Part shown: positions 15,901-21,821 of the stretch, in pieces | How positions within the stretch are numbered: position 1 is the stretch's first letter | Layout of the letters: every line of letters starts with the position of its first letter | NCBI GenBank assembly: GCA_905213905.1 | Contig: CAJMKD010000033.1 | Location: 1 to 23,963 of the forward strand | From: an uncultured Sutterella sp. | GTDB taxonomy: Bacteria > Pseudomonadota > Gammaproteobacteria > Burkholderiales > Burkholderiaceae_F | Direction: 5' to 3' | DNA: 23,963 bases | Translations under genes and position numbers: made by a program | Notes under the pieces: generated by a model | What the model was told of the DNA's origin: nothing | Seen by the model: only the letters and a program-made list of their open reading frames with translations | Database searches by the model: none

Positions 15901-16101
15901 AAACCCTTGCACTTCTGCAGCCATTTGCAGAAAAAGCCAGTTTGCCCCTGAGTACTGCGTCGCGGTGAGCGGATTGTGAGGACGACTGATGACGCCATTC
16001 CACGGTTTTTGCCAAGGCGCAGTGCCTTTCTCGAGCTGTTCAATGAGGCGGGAGGTGACTTCTTCGGCCAGTGCATTCAGCCGGTCTTGCGATTTACTCA
16101 T
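12976..16101 (-). CDS. ArdC-like ssDNA-binding/zincin protein with four-repeat C-terminal extension
   Basis: A 1041-aa protein. Residues 1-~285 match ArdC antirestriction proteins: an N-terminal ssDNA-binding domain (RLIEQLEKGTAPWQKPW, NPLTATQYSGANWLFLQ, GGHVKKGSRGVPCLYWADKW) then a zinc-metalloprotease-like domain with HELGH at 208-212 and a downstream EELRAEIASMMLA acidic site. ArdC proteins protect incoming conjugated DNA from host restriction. Residues ~300-1000 are four diverged repeats of ~190 aa, each opening with a YYVVDYEKNAVLRLTH-like block (300, 492, 670, 874) and carrying an HxGLFxTDxP-like block (388 weak, 575, 748, 952); I do not recognise this domain. Typical ArdC is ~300 aa, so the tail triples the length. 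GGGAG precedes the ATG, which overlaps the upstream 78-aa gene (ATGA). Confidence 0.85.
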   Translation of the reverse strand: MSKSQDRLNALAEEVTSRLIEQLEKGTAPWQKPWNGVISRPHNPLTATQYSGANWLFLQMAAEVQGFSDPRWMTFKQITDAGGHVKKGSRGVPCLYWADKWLDAEGKPLSAKEVRELPPESRQRILIPCRFVVFNAEQTEGLNLPEWKAPEVTWDPNERAEKILEASNAVIHHKFGNAAFYSPSTDSITLPERGQFAKASDYYDTALHELGHWTGHESRLNRDLSGRFGTPDYAKEELRAEIASMMLASEIGLPHNTQQHAAYVSSWIKVLKEDPVEIIRASADAQKITDFVKNLEQERYYVVDYEKNAVLRLTHPEWVAGVRKVLNDKPKALAKFESFLVPVQGNTLSPEHLERNACNALLNPTDPRSQILLSITLHRGAVATSDPHHFIGLAKLQPGLEDKAFRFLQRIDGNDVAEKARADWAQEEARNSTTALAFGLNSHNYWKALEKITAKEKTPLETAAEKFTAAAPEEQKLVAREALAAVKAEKRFYLIDFVANDASVVTHRELMAKAKNILQDNPGAKQEFEEAFVTETKAGKIVRDSDPDRKERQVLRRLLDPTLPWSNLEKCPVNHAGLFYTDNPLQAVAAASFYSPDLAQKATALVARVDSGITVDDIHRQLQDPKFVESLKPQRLCAERYWKTLDTERSKAAFPKSIEALEPSSSGKKFYVLDFERNGVQRLTHAEFMQKARDILEKNPRAKAEFESAWGIALQRGKMTQERERNLVGMVLDPANAWSFLHGVYADHQGLFITDRPALAVQVAKLKSDDFANHVFKHAAKASRGFSLKTLQEEAIQPTFLDEMAIIRLNSEKHWGVLGEKRLLRGTLEANYLQEPLREKLKKLPESDRDEYKQRAVAAVCQEDKESYERTNTYYAVDFKTRMVHRWSHEQVMRQCLHIIRNNPKALARFEMEKKESVLKDGASPEKAEASALRERVSPASKDWMIGIDRDHPGFFFSKDPAESMAAASKVSPDIARRVEMRVRLAEGAAAASLAKVRATALEKSLAFQANWVIQPSLGKASEVGLKTTAADSQKPRTLER

Positions 16102-16334
16102 GGCCGATCTCCCGACGAGCGAAAGATGGCCGGATCTTTGCAGGCATCCTTGAAGAGTTCCTTGATGAGGTCGTCGGTTTCTTCCGCGGTGAGCGAAGCC
16201 TCTTCAAAAGCGCCGAACGTTTCGGCTTCCTTTTCAGACAGGCCATAGTGATGCAGCACGTTGCGCTCAATGGCGGAGTTTTTGATGCTTTCGATGAGCG
16301 CTTTTCGCTCTTGGGGCGTGAGAGTCTCTTCCAT
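16098..16334 (-). CDS. Small acidic helical protein of unknown function
   Basis: 78 aa, starting METLTPQERK-like (MEETLTPQERKALIESIKNSAIERNVL) at ATG 16334 with GGAG 8 nt upstream; the frame extends to 16379 without a ribosome site. It is rich in E, D and K, predicted mostly helical, with no membrane or signal segment and no motif I recognise. It overlaps the ArdC-like gene by 4 bp, so the two are translationally coupled, suggesting a partner or modulator of that protein. It follows ssb by 71 bp. Confidence 0.7.
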   Translation of the reverse strand: MEETLTPQERKALIESIKNSAIERNVLHHYGLSEKEAETFGAFEEASLTAEETDDLIKELFKDACKDPAIFRSSGDRP

Positions 16335-16405
16335 TTCGGTACTCCGGGGACGACAAGGGACCGCATGTCGCAGGGACATGCGGGTGAAAAGTCGAAATGA
16401 AGCGG

Positions 16406-16840
16406 TTAGCGCTCTTTGGTTTGTTCCGCCTGCGCTTGTCGGCTGCGGTCAGGCTTTTGAAACTCAACGCCCGTGAGGCCGGGCTGCGTCAGCGAGAGTC
16501 CCAGGCTTTTGGCGAAGATTTCGTGTGTGGTGCGGTCGTTTCCTTCACGATCTTTCCAGCCGCGCTCGCGCATGCTGCCGCGCACTTCGAGCGTCATGCC
16601 GTCTTTGAGCAGGCCTTGCACCTGCTCGATCGCCTTCCCGTTGTACTTGACGTCATACCAGTCGGAGTCGAGCATCTTGAAGCTGCCGTCCTCTTGGCGT
16701 TGAAAATTCGGGTGATAGGCGCGGAAATTCAGAACCGTCTGTTCTTTGCCGGCGTTTTGGCCGGACATCGGAGTGAATTTTTCGACCTTGGGAGCGCCGT
16801 GAACAACGACGCTGGTGGAAATGTCTTGGAAGTCAGACAT
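16406..16840 (-). CDS. ssb: Single-stranded DNA-binding protein, element-encoded
   Basis: A 144-aa OB-fold SSB-like protein. The core (QTVLNFRAYHPNFQRQEDGSFKMLDSDWYDVKYNGKAIEQVQGLLKDGMTLEVRGSMRERGWKDREGNDRTTHEIFAKSLGLSL) follows the SSB pattern of W-x-D-V strand, GLLKDGMTLEVRGSM and a glycine-rich turn before an xxEIxAxxLG strand. The C-terminus is KER rather than the acidic DDDIPF tip of chromosomal SSB, so it is not expected to recruit host SSB partners in the same way. Conjugative elements often carry such a gene for the entering single strand. It is first in the leftward processing operon, with GAGG before the ATG and a structured leader. Confidence 0.8.
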   Translation of the reverse strand: MSDFQDISTSVVVHGAPKVEKFTPMSGQNAGKEQTVLNFRAYHPNFQRQEDGSFKMLDSDWYDVKYNGKAIEQVQGLLKDGMTLEVRGSMRERGWKDREGNDRTTHEIFAKSLGLSLTQPGLTGVEFQKPDRSRQAQAEQTKER

Positions 16841-16845
16841 CTTGA

Positions 16846-16896
16846 GCCTCAGTAACAGAAGTGTCGGAAACTCAGGCGAAGCCTGAGGCCTGTTAC
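16846..16896 (-). promoter_or_regulatory. Foldable ssb leader with possible ribosome-site switch
   Basis: On the minus strand the leader contains GTAACAG (16896-16890), CTCAGGC (16887-16881), GCCTGAG (16877-16871), CTGTTAC (16858-16852) and CTGAGGC (16852-16846), the last including the Shine-Dalgarno GAGG. GTAACAG/CTGTTAC enclosing CTCAGGC/GCCTGAG leaves the ribosome site free, whereas GCCTCAG (16889-16883) can instead pair with CTGAGGC and hide it. The two folds exclude each other. Pairing is seen; switching is inferred. Confidence 0.45.
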
Positions 16897-17040
16897 CGGG
16901 GAATTGCCAAGTAGAAGGATACCTGAAAACGAACTTGCTCAGAAACGCGGGGATCGTGTCTTTGCGAGAATGTTGGAGAGCTGATGAGACTCAGGCCGCT
17001 GAGATTCTGCTCGTTGGCTACTGTAAGGGACATAAAACTA

Positions 17041-17068
17041 GAGGGGCGACCGCGAACGACCACCCCTC
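17041..17068 (-). promoter_or_regulatory. 12-bp UUCG-capped hairpin in the ssb operon leader
   Basis: Read on the minus strand, GAGGGGTGGTCG and CGGTCGCCCCTC pair over 12 positions (three G-U) around a UUCG tetraloop. It starts about 20 nt after the predicted transcription start and is followed by TAGTTTTATG. It could be an attenuator, an mRNA-protecting hairpin, or part of an oriT-like site; none is shown. The rest of 16897-17040 holds nothing I recognise. Confidence 0.45.
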
Positions 17069-17076
17069 CGTCAACT

Positions 17077-17120
17077 CCTAGGGGGATCCGGCAGGATACA
17101 ATCCCCTAGGCACTCCTCAA
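17077..17120 (-). promoter_or_regulatory. Promoter of the ssb operon with palindromic operator
   Basis: Minus strand TTGAGG (17120-17115), 16 nt, TATCCT (17098-17093). The -10 is at the centre of an inverted repeat: CCTAGGGG at 17077-17084 and CCCCTAGG at 17103-17110, each arm itself containing the palindrome CCTAGG. A dimeric repressor bound here would block the promoter. It also lies 34 nt upstream of the rightward Abi gene, so one site could govern both directions. No cognate regulator gene is in the window. Confidence 0.5.
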
Positions 17121-17143
17121 GATGTAAAAAAACAGTAGCTGAA

Positions 17144-17829
17144 ATGTCAAGAGACCAGATCAAATATGATGAAGTGAGTCACGCCTTATCAGGCGCACGT
17201 CTTGGTACGTTTCTTCGGTACTCCAAAAATGATGTGGCCGGCGCTTTCCTGCTTCACCATGTAAACGCTCAGCTTGCAGCATCTTTCTGGGAGCCGCTCG
17301 AGCTTTTCGAAGTGGTTCTTCGCAATAGGTTGGCCGATTGCTTAGCCCAAACGTTTGGCTCTAACTGGCCGGTGCAGCCGGTGTTTGCGAAGTTATTACC
17401 AAAGAGGCCCGCAGTATATTGGAAGAGGGCATTCAGGATGCTCAGCGAGCCAAGGGGGAAGCGTTGACGACTGACGATATTGTTTCAAGTCTCAAATTCG
17501 CTTTCTGGGAGAAAATTCTCAACAAGAAACTTCATAACTTGATATGGAAGTCAACCCTCCCATCACGCTATCCATTGTTTGGGAGGGATGCTGAGGCCCT
17601 ACGGATGGAATTACAAACCGCCACACATCAAATCCGACGCTTTCGAAATCGTGTGGCTCATCATGAGCCGATCATCAATGAAGACCTGTGGCGGCAATAT
17701 AAAAGAATTCACAGGACACTTCGGTATTCGTTTCCGGGGTTGGCTTCTTGGTTGAATTCCTGTCAAACCGTTCAGCAAAGCCTTGATCAGCTGAAATCTG
17801 TATTGGCTGGGTTGAGTAAGAGTTCATAG
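17144..17829 (+). pseudogene. Abi-family (HEPN) phage-defence-like protein, frameshifted
   Basis: Two overlapping frames together make one Abi_2-type protein. The first (17144-17467) has the family's N-terminus: SHALSGARLGTFLRYSKNDVAGAFLLHHVNAQLAASFWEPLELFEVVLRNRLAD. The second frame (-1; first in-frame stop upstream at 17362-17364) resumes with ILEEGIQDAQRAKGEALTTDDIVSSLKFAFWEKIL and ends with RFRNRVAHHEPII, a HEPN RNase R-N-x3-H motif. The shift must lie between 17365 and about 17420. I see no X-XXY-YYZ slippery heptamer, so this looks like an indel mutation or sequencing error rather than programmed frameshifting. Abi proteins abort phage infection by RNA damage. It is the only rightward gene of the element and interrupts the leftward run, suggesting cargo. 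No good ribosome site precedes ATG 17144. Confidence 0.72.
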
Positions 17830-17879
17830 ACGTTGCCAGTCCGTTTGGCGCGCAGGTTCACAGAATCCAGAGTCTGGTC

Positions 17880-17940
17880 CGCATGAGGCGAAGCGTTAAG
17901 GCGCAGGGGACGTTCTCGCAAGGGAGCGTCCCTTCATGCG
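17880..17940. other. Compound inverted repeat between convergent genes
   Basis: Outer arms CGCATGA (17880-17886) and TCATGCG (17934-17940) enclose an inner stem GGGACG (17907-17912) with CGTCCC (17927-17932). It lies between the convergent Abi and lipoprotein stops, where a bidirectional terminator is expected, but there is no T run. The rest of 17830-17977 holds no gene. Confidence 0.35.
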
Positions 17941-17977
17941 TTGAGCAACATTCTTCCGAAAATTCTCGCGAATTTCG

Positions 17978-18367
17978 CTACTGATACCGGAAAACGACAT
18001 ACTCGTCCTTGATGTCCGTATCGGTGATGAGAACGTTGCCGACAAAGTACGAATCGCCACGTCCAGAACTACGAGAGACACGAATTACGCCTGAGCCTGA
18101 GACCTCTTTCACCTTCTTTACGATGAGCCGTTTCAGGGCAGCTTCTTCTCCGATGTCTTCGGTGTATTGACCGTCAATGTACCCGACGACAGTGAATGGT
18201 TGGGATGGTGCTCCTTTGACCCATATTTCGACACCATCAACGTTGTCGCATGCGCCACCGGAACCCTTGAGAACCTGTACATCCCCAACAAACGGATGAT
18301 ATTGAATCGCTGCGGAGCAGCCCGAGAGGAGGGCGACAAGGAACAAAGTCAAAAGCGGTCGTTTCAA
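17978..18367 (-). CDS. Small putative lipoprotein of the conjugation region
   Basis: 129 aa from a TTG start at 18367, chosen because AAGGAGG lies 9 nt upstream and the signal peptide then begins at once: basic KR, hydrophobic PLLTLFLVALL, lipobox L14-S15-G16-C17. Processing by signal peptidase II at C17 and outer-membrane anchoring are expected. The mature part (YHPFVGDVQVLKGSGGACDNVDGVEIWVKGAPSQPFTVVGYIDGQ...GVIRVSRSSGRGDSYFVGNVLI) contains one further cysteine and matches nothing I can name. It lies 140 bp beyond virD4 with its own promoter, so it may be a surface-exclusion or T4SS-associated lipoprotein (VirB7 is much shorter), or unrelated cargo. Function not assigned. Confidence 0.7.
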   Translation of the reverse strand: MKRPLLTLFLVALLSGCSAAIQYHPFVGDVQVLKGSGGACDNVDGVEIWVKGAPSQPFTVVGYIDGQYTEDIGEEAALKRLIVKKVKEVSGSGVIRVSRSSGRGDSYFVGNVLITDTDIKDEYVVFRYQ

Positions 18368-18483
18368 ATCAATCTCCCTCCTTTCAACAAAAATGCCGAC
18401 AACGCAAGCATTGCCGGCGAAGCGTCCCTCTTTGTATGCGTGTTCGATCACTCGGACAGAGGCCTTCGGGAACTGTTACCCAC

Positions 18484-18511
18484 ATTTTAGTGGATCTCAA
18501 CGAAAAGTTAA
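18484..18511 (-). promoter_or_regulatory. Promoter of the lipoprotein gene
   Basis: Minus strand TTAACT (18511-18506), 16-nt spacer, TAAAAT (18489-18484). The -35 overlaps the virD4 stop codon. This gives a leader of about 110 nt before the TTG at 18367 and separates the lipoprotein from the T4SS operon. Confidence 0.45.
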
Positions 18512-20784
18512 GAGCCAACACGCCGCGTGTCACGGACGGCCGTTTTTGAGTAAAACTTCTCGATCGGTAACTCAGTCTTGGTGCTGTCCGTCGTGCTCAT
18601 CAAAGCATCAATGCTTTCGAGCGTCTTCTGCAGATCAGAGGTGTCGGTATTGGCCGACTCTTCCTCCGTCGTGTCAGCGGCCAGTTCGCCATTGCTTTCT
18701 GCTGCTTCATCCGCCGAAGCAGTCAGTTGATCGGCAAGATCGGTGATAGCGTCGGCTGCTGCGGCGGGTTTGCTTTCCTGCGGGTTCTCACTTGACGCAC
18801 TCGAATCGACGTCCGTTACGTCAAAAATGTCGGCAATCATGGCATCTTTGGTTTCCTGATCAGCGATGCCGTCAGAGGAGACCCCCGCGTGGCCTCCCGA
18901 TCGGGGCGCGAAAGTGAGAGAACTGAGCGCAGCCTGAACGTCGAAGTCGACGAAGCTTTCCACTTCGTCCTGTCCCCAGGCTGCAGCGCTTTGCGGCAGC
19001 TCCTGAATGCCTTCGAGCACGACCTTGTCGGCGGCTTCGGAAGGCGCGGCCATTTCGCCTGCGGTGATGGGGCGCGTGCGGTTTTCGATCTTGGCGATGA
19101 AAGTGTCGATGTCCTGCTTGGGGATGCTCGGAGGAGGAAGGTTTGCTCGGCAGGTGAAGTCCGGATCCTCGTAGTACCGGATTTTGTCGCAGAGGATCGG
19201 CTTGCAATTCTCCAAGCTCACGATTTCCCGCGTTTGACCCAGTTCGCGGATTTCCTGCGGCAGCATCAGTGCACGGCGCTGATCGCTCGTCGAAGTGGAG
19301 GACGACTGCATGCTGGACGTGCGCGACCGGCTTTTCACCGTCTCGTAGCCGAGCATTTCAGAGTATTCCTGTGCGTCGGACTGAACCGTTGGGCTCGGCG
19401 CGTACATGATCATCAGTGCGTGATTCGAGAGGAGCGTCAGTGCTCCGGCTTTCCCATAGACGTCTTCCAGCTGCGATTTATTCTGGATGATCGTTAAGAG
19501 CCGCATGTTGTAGCCTGCCATGTAGCTCACCGCCTGCGCAATCATGGCGACCTTCCCGATGGACGTCATTTCGTCAAGAAGCACGAGACACTGATGTTTC
19601 AGGGTCTTGTCTTGTGACGGCAGTACACGGGTGTTTAGGTTGAGGAGCTGATCGAAAAAGAGATTGACGAGCACCGAGCCCTCTTTGAGCTTATTGGGCG
19701 GCATCTTGAAGTAGATGCTCATGCGCTCGCGGCGAACTTCTCGCAGGTCGAAGTCGTTGGCGGACGTTGCGAGGTCGACTCGGGGATTCTGAAAAATCAA
19801 GAGTGGCGTACCGAACGTCGCGACGATGCCAGCCAAGGTATTCTCGGAGTTGGAGAGCACGCGGTTCAAGCAATCGATGCAGGCGTTCGAGAAAGGGTGT
19901 CCGGCATCCTGCGCTTTCTTGAGTTCTTCGAAGATATACTCTTTCAACGGCTTTCCTTTGCCGGAAGCCTGACGGAGAATCTCACCGAAGGTTTTCGGGA
20001 GGTCCTTACGTTCGAGCACGAAAAGACAGAGCCCGCGAAAGAGGTCCTTGGCGTTCTCACTCCAAAACTTGTCGTTCTGATTACCGCCCGAGTAGAGCGC
20101 GGTGCCGATGGCATCAATGTCGCCCAGGCGCTGCGCGGGGTCGTCCGAAATGTATTCAAGCGGGTTGTAGCGGTGCGTGACGCCGGCTTCATCAAAAGGT
20201 GCGAAAAGGTAGACCTTCTGTCCGTGCTTGGCTCGAAAGCCCGAGGTAATGTCGAAGTTCTCGCCCTTGATGTCGAGTACCACCAGGGAGTCCGAGTAGT
20301 TGAGGCAGTTGGGAACAACGATGCCGACTCCTTTTCCGGAACGCGTCGGTGCAGCCAGGATGACGAACTGGTAGCCGCCATAGGTCAGGTAACGGCCGTT
20401 TTTCTTTCCGCCCAAAATGGTCTTTTCGAGTCCACCCTTGGGATCGAGCAGCCCAGCTTTGCGGATCTCGGCCGTGTTGGCAAAGCGCGCTGCACCGTGC
20501 AACGGACGGTTTTGCTTGGCGATGACGGCCCACCCGATGAAGCCTGCGAGAAGAGCCCAAGGACCGATGGCGCAGAGTTGCACGGAGACTCGGACGAACT
20601 TTTCAGGGGAGTGTGCGTAAAGCTTCCAATACTCAACAATCGAGAACGGTCCGGCGAGTGCGGGGTCTGCACCATTGACGTGAAGAAACGCTGCGCCGCT
20701 TGCCCAGGGAATGCCGATGATGACGATGACGAAGCCTAAGAGGATGAAGACGATGCGGGCAAGTTTCGTGGATTTTGGAGACAT
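18508..20784 (-). CDS. virD4: Type IV secretion coupling protein VirD4/TraG
   Basis: 758 aa from ATG 20784. Two N-terminal membrane helices (~10-30 and ~68-89) anchor it in the inner membrane. The ATPase domain has Walker A at ~146-152 (APTRSGKGVG) and Walker B at ~401-405 (CLVLLDEMTSIG), plus LDIKGENFDIT and RYNPLEYI motifs of the TraG/VirD4 family. It brings the relaxase-DNA complex to the T4SS channel. The start is fixed by TGATG overlap with virB11 and the first membrane helix; the open frame extends ~100 codons further without support. Residues ~585-740 are an unusual low-complexity acidic tail rich in A, S, D, E and T. Such C-terminal tails can dock substrates, which is inference here. 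Confidence 0.92.
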   Translation of the reverse strand: MSPKSTKLARIVFILLGFVIVIIGIPWASGAAFLHVNGADPALAGPFSIVEYWKLYAHSPEKFVRVSVQLCAIGPWALLAGFIGWAVIAKQNRPLHGAARFANTAEIRKAGLLDPKGGLEKTILGGKKNGRYLTYGGYQFVILAAPTRSGKGVGIVVPNCLNYSDSLVVLDIKGENFDITSGFRAKHGQKVYLFAPFDEAGVTHRYNPLEYISDDPAQRLGDIDAIGTALYSGGNQNDKFWSENAKDLFRGLCLFVLERKDLPKTFGEILRQASGKGKPLKEYIFEELKKAQDAGHPFSNACIDCLNRVLSNSENTLAGIVATFGTPLLIFQNPRVDLATSANDFDLREVRRERMSIYFKMPPNKLKEGSVLVNLFFDQLLNLNTRVLPSQDKTLKHQCLVLLDEMTSIGKVAMIAQAVSYMAGYNMRLLTIIQNKSQLEDVYGKAGALTLLSNHALMIMYAPSPTVQSDAQEYSEMLGYETVKSRSRTSSMQSSSTSTSDQRRALMLPQEIRELGQTREIVSLENCKPILCDKIRYYEDPDFTCRANLPPPSIPKQDIDTFIAKIENRTRPITAGEMAAPSEAADKVVLEGIQELPQSAAAWGQDEVESFVDFDVQAALSSLTFAPRSGGHAGVSSDGIADQETKDAMIADIFDVTDVDSSASSENPQESKPAAAADAITDLADQLTASADEAAESNGELAADTTEEESANTDTSDLQKTLESIDALMSTTDSTKTELPIEKFYSKTAVRDTRRVGS

Positions 20785-21821
20785 CAGAAGCGCTTGACGG
20801 AGGGATCGAACCAAATTTCGGTGATGTGGCGGCCGATTGCGCGGTCGTTGTGAATGTGCACGACCACGTCGACGGTCAGGTAAAGAAGCTTGCGGATCAC
20901 GTCGTAGGGGAGCGTTTTGCCGGTATCGGATTGCAGCACTTTGAGCGCGAGGTACTCGAAAACGCCGGCGCAGCTGCCCGCGTGGCAGGAAGTGATGGAG
21001 CCGCCGTGGCCTGAGAGACAAACGTTCAGAAAGTCGAACGTTTCTCCGCCTCGCAATTCCGCCAAGAGAATGCGGTCGGGCTTCATGCGCAGGCACGAGC
21101 GCAGGAGGCTCGAAGCCGTGACGGTTGCATCTGCACCGCCTTCCGACGGGTAGAAGAGATTGACCTGGTTGTCGTGATGGGGAAGCCCGTACACGAGTTC
21201 AGGAACGTCTTCGATCGTAATGATGCGTTCGCTCGTGGGGATGCACTGCATCAGCGCCTTCATGAAGGTCGTCTTGCCGCTGCCCGTTTCGCCGGCAATG
21301 ACTACGTTTTTGCCGAGCTCAACGCAGCGTTGAAGAAACTCTGTTCTCCGTTCATTGGCCTGCGGCATGTCGTGAATGTGCTTGTAGCGCTCAAGCAGTT
21401 CTCCGTCCGCCGTATTAAGGCGGTTGGCAGCCTGAATGCGATCGAAGAAGCCGTCCTTGATGTACGTGTCGAGCGTGCGAACGTCAAAGGAAGGCTTTCG
21501 GATCGTGAGGCTCACAGTGTCTGCACGACAAGCGGGCGGCATGACGAACTGGGCGCGTTCACCGCCCGGCAGCACGGCCGAGAGAATGGGGACCGTGCTT
21601 TGAAAGAGGACGTTTTCCCCGGCGAATTTCGCGACGGCAACGCCGAGTTTGATGAGGTGGTCATAGGTGAGCTCCGGAACGTCCTGAGCTTTCCAACCGG
21701 CACGCGTTTCAAAGTACACCTGTCCCGGGCGGTTGACGACGATTTCGGTAGTTGCGTTGTCACTCAGAAACGGACGCAGCGGCTCCAAGAAGTGATTGAC
21801 CGATGTGTCTCGCCCGCTCAT
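20784..21821 (-). CDS. virB11: T4SS ATPase VirB11
   Basis: A 345-aa hexameric secretion ATPase of the VirB11/TrbB type. Walker A is GETGSGKT at 177-184; the Asp box lies at ITIEDVPEL (~201); Walker B at RILLAELRGGE (~249-259); the His box at SGHGGSITSCHAG (~269-281). The N-terminal domain (TEIVVNRPGQVYFE...) is typical. It sits on the cytoplasmic face and powers pilus assembly and DNA transfer with VirB4 and VirD4. AAGGAG precedes the ATG by 8 nt; the start overlaps the upstream gene by ATGA and the stop overlaps virD4, so the three genes are translationally coupled. Confidence 0.94.
   Translation of the reverse strand: MSGRDTSVNHFLEPLRPFLSDNATTEIVVNRPGQVYFETRAGWKAQDVPELTYDHLIKLGVAVAKFAGENVLFQSTVPILSAVLPGGERAQFVMPPACRADTVSLTIRKPSFDVRTLDTYIKDGFFDRIQAANRLNTADGELLERYKHIHDMPQANERRTEFLQRCVELGKNVVIAGETGSGKTTFMKALMQCIPTSERIITIEDVPELVYGLPHHDNQVNLFYPSEGGADATVTASSLLRSCLRMKPDRILLAELRGGETFDFLNVCLSGHGGSITSCHAGSCAGVFEYLALKVLQSDTGKTLPYDVIRKLLYLTVDVVVHIHNDRAIGRHITEIWFDPSVKRF

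Noticed and set aside
17041..17110. Definite oriT
   Set aside because: Inverted repeats are present but I see no recognisable nic consensus, and they are better explained by the promoter they overlap. Kept only as an alternative.
17340..17470. Programmed -1 frameshift in the Abi gene
   Set aside because: No X-XXY-YYZ slippery heptamer or nearby stimulatory hairpin is visible in the overlap; an indel or sequencing error is simpler.
20785..21096. Longer N-terminus for the coupling protein
   Set aside because: The extra ~104 codons lie inside virB11 in another frame, and the first membrane helix begins right after ATG 20784, which overlaps the virB11 stop.
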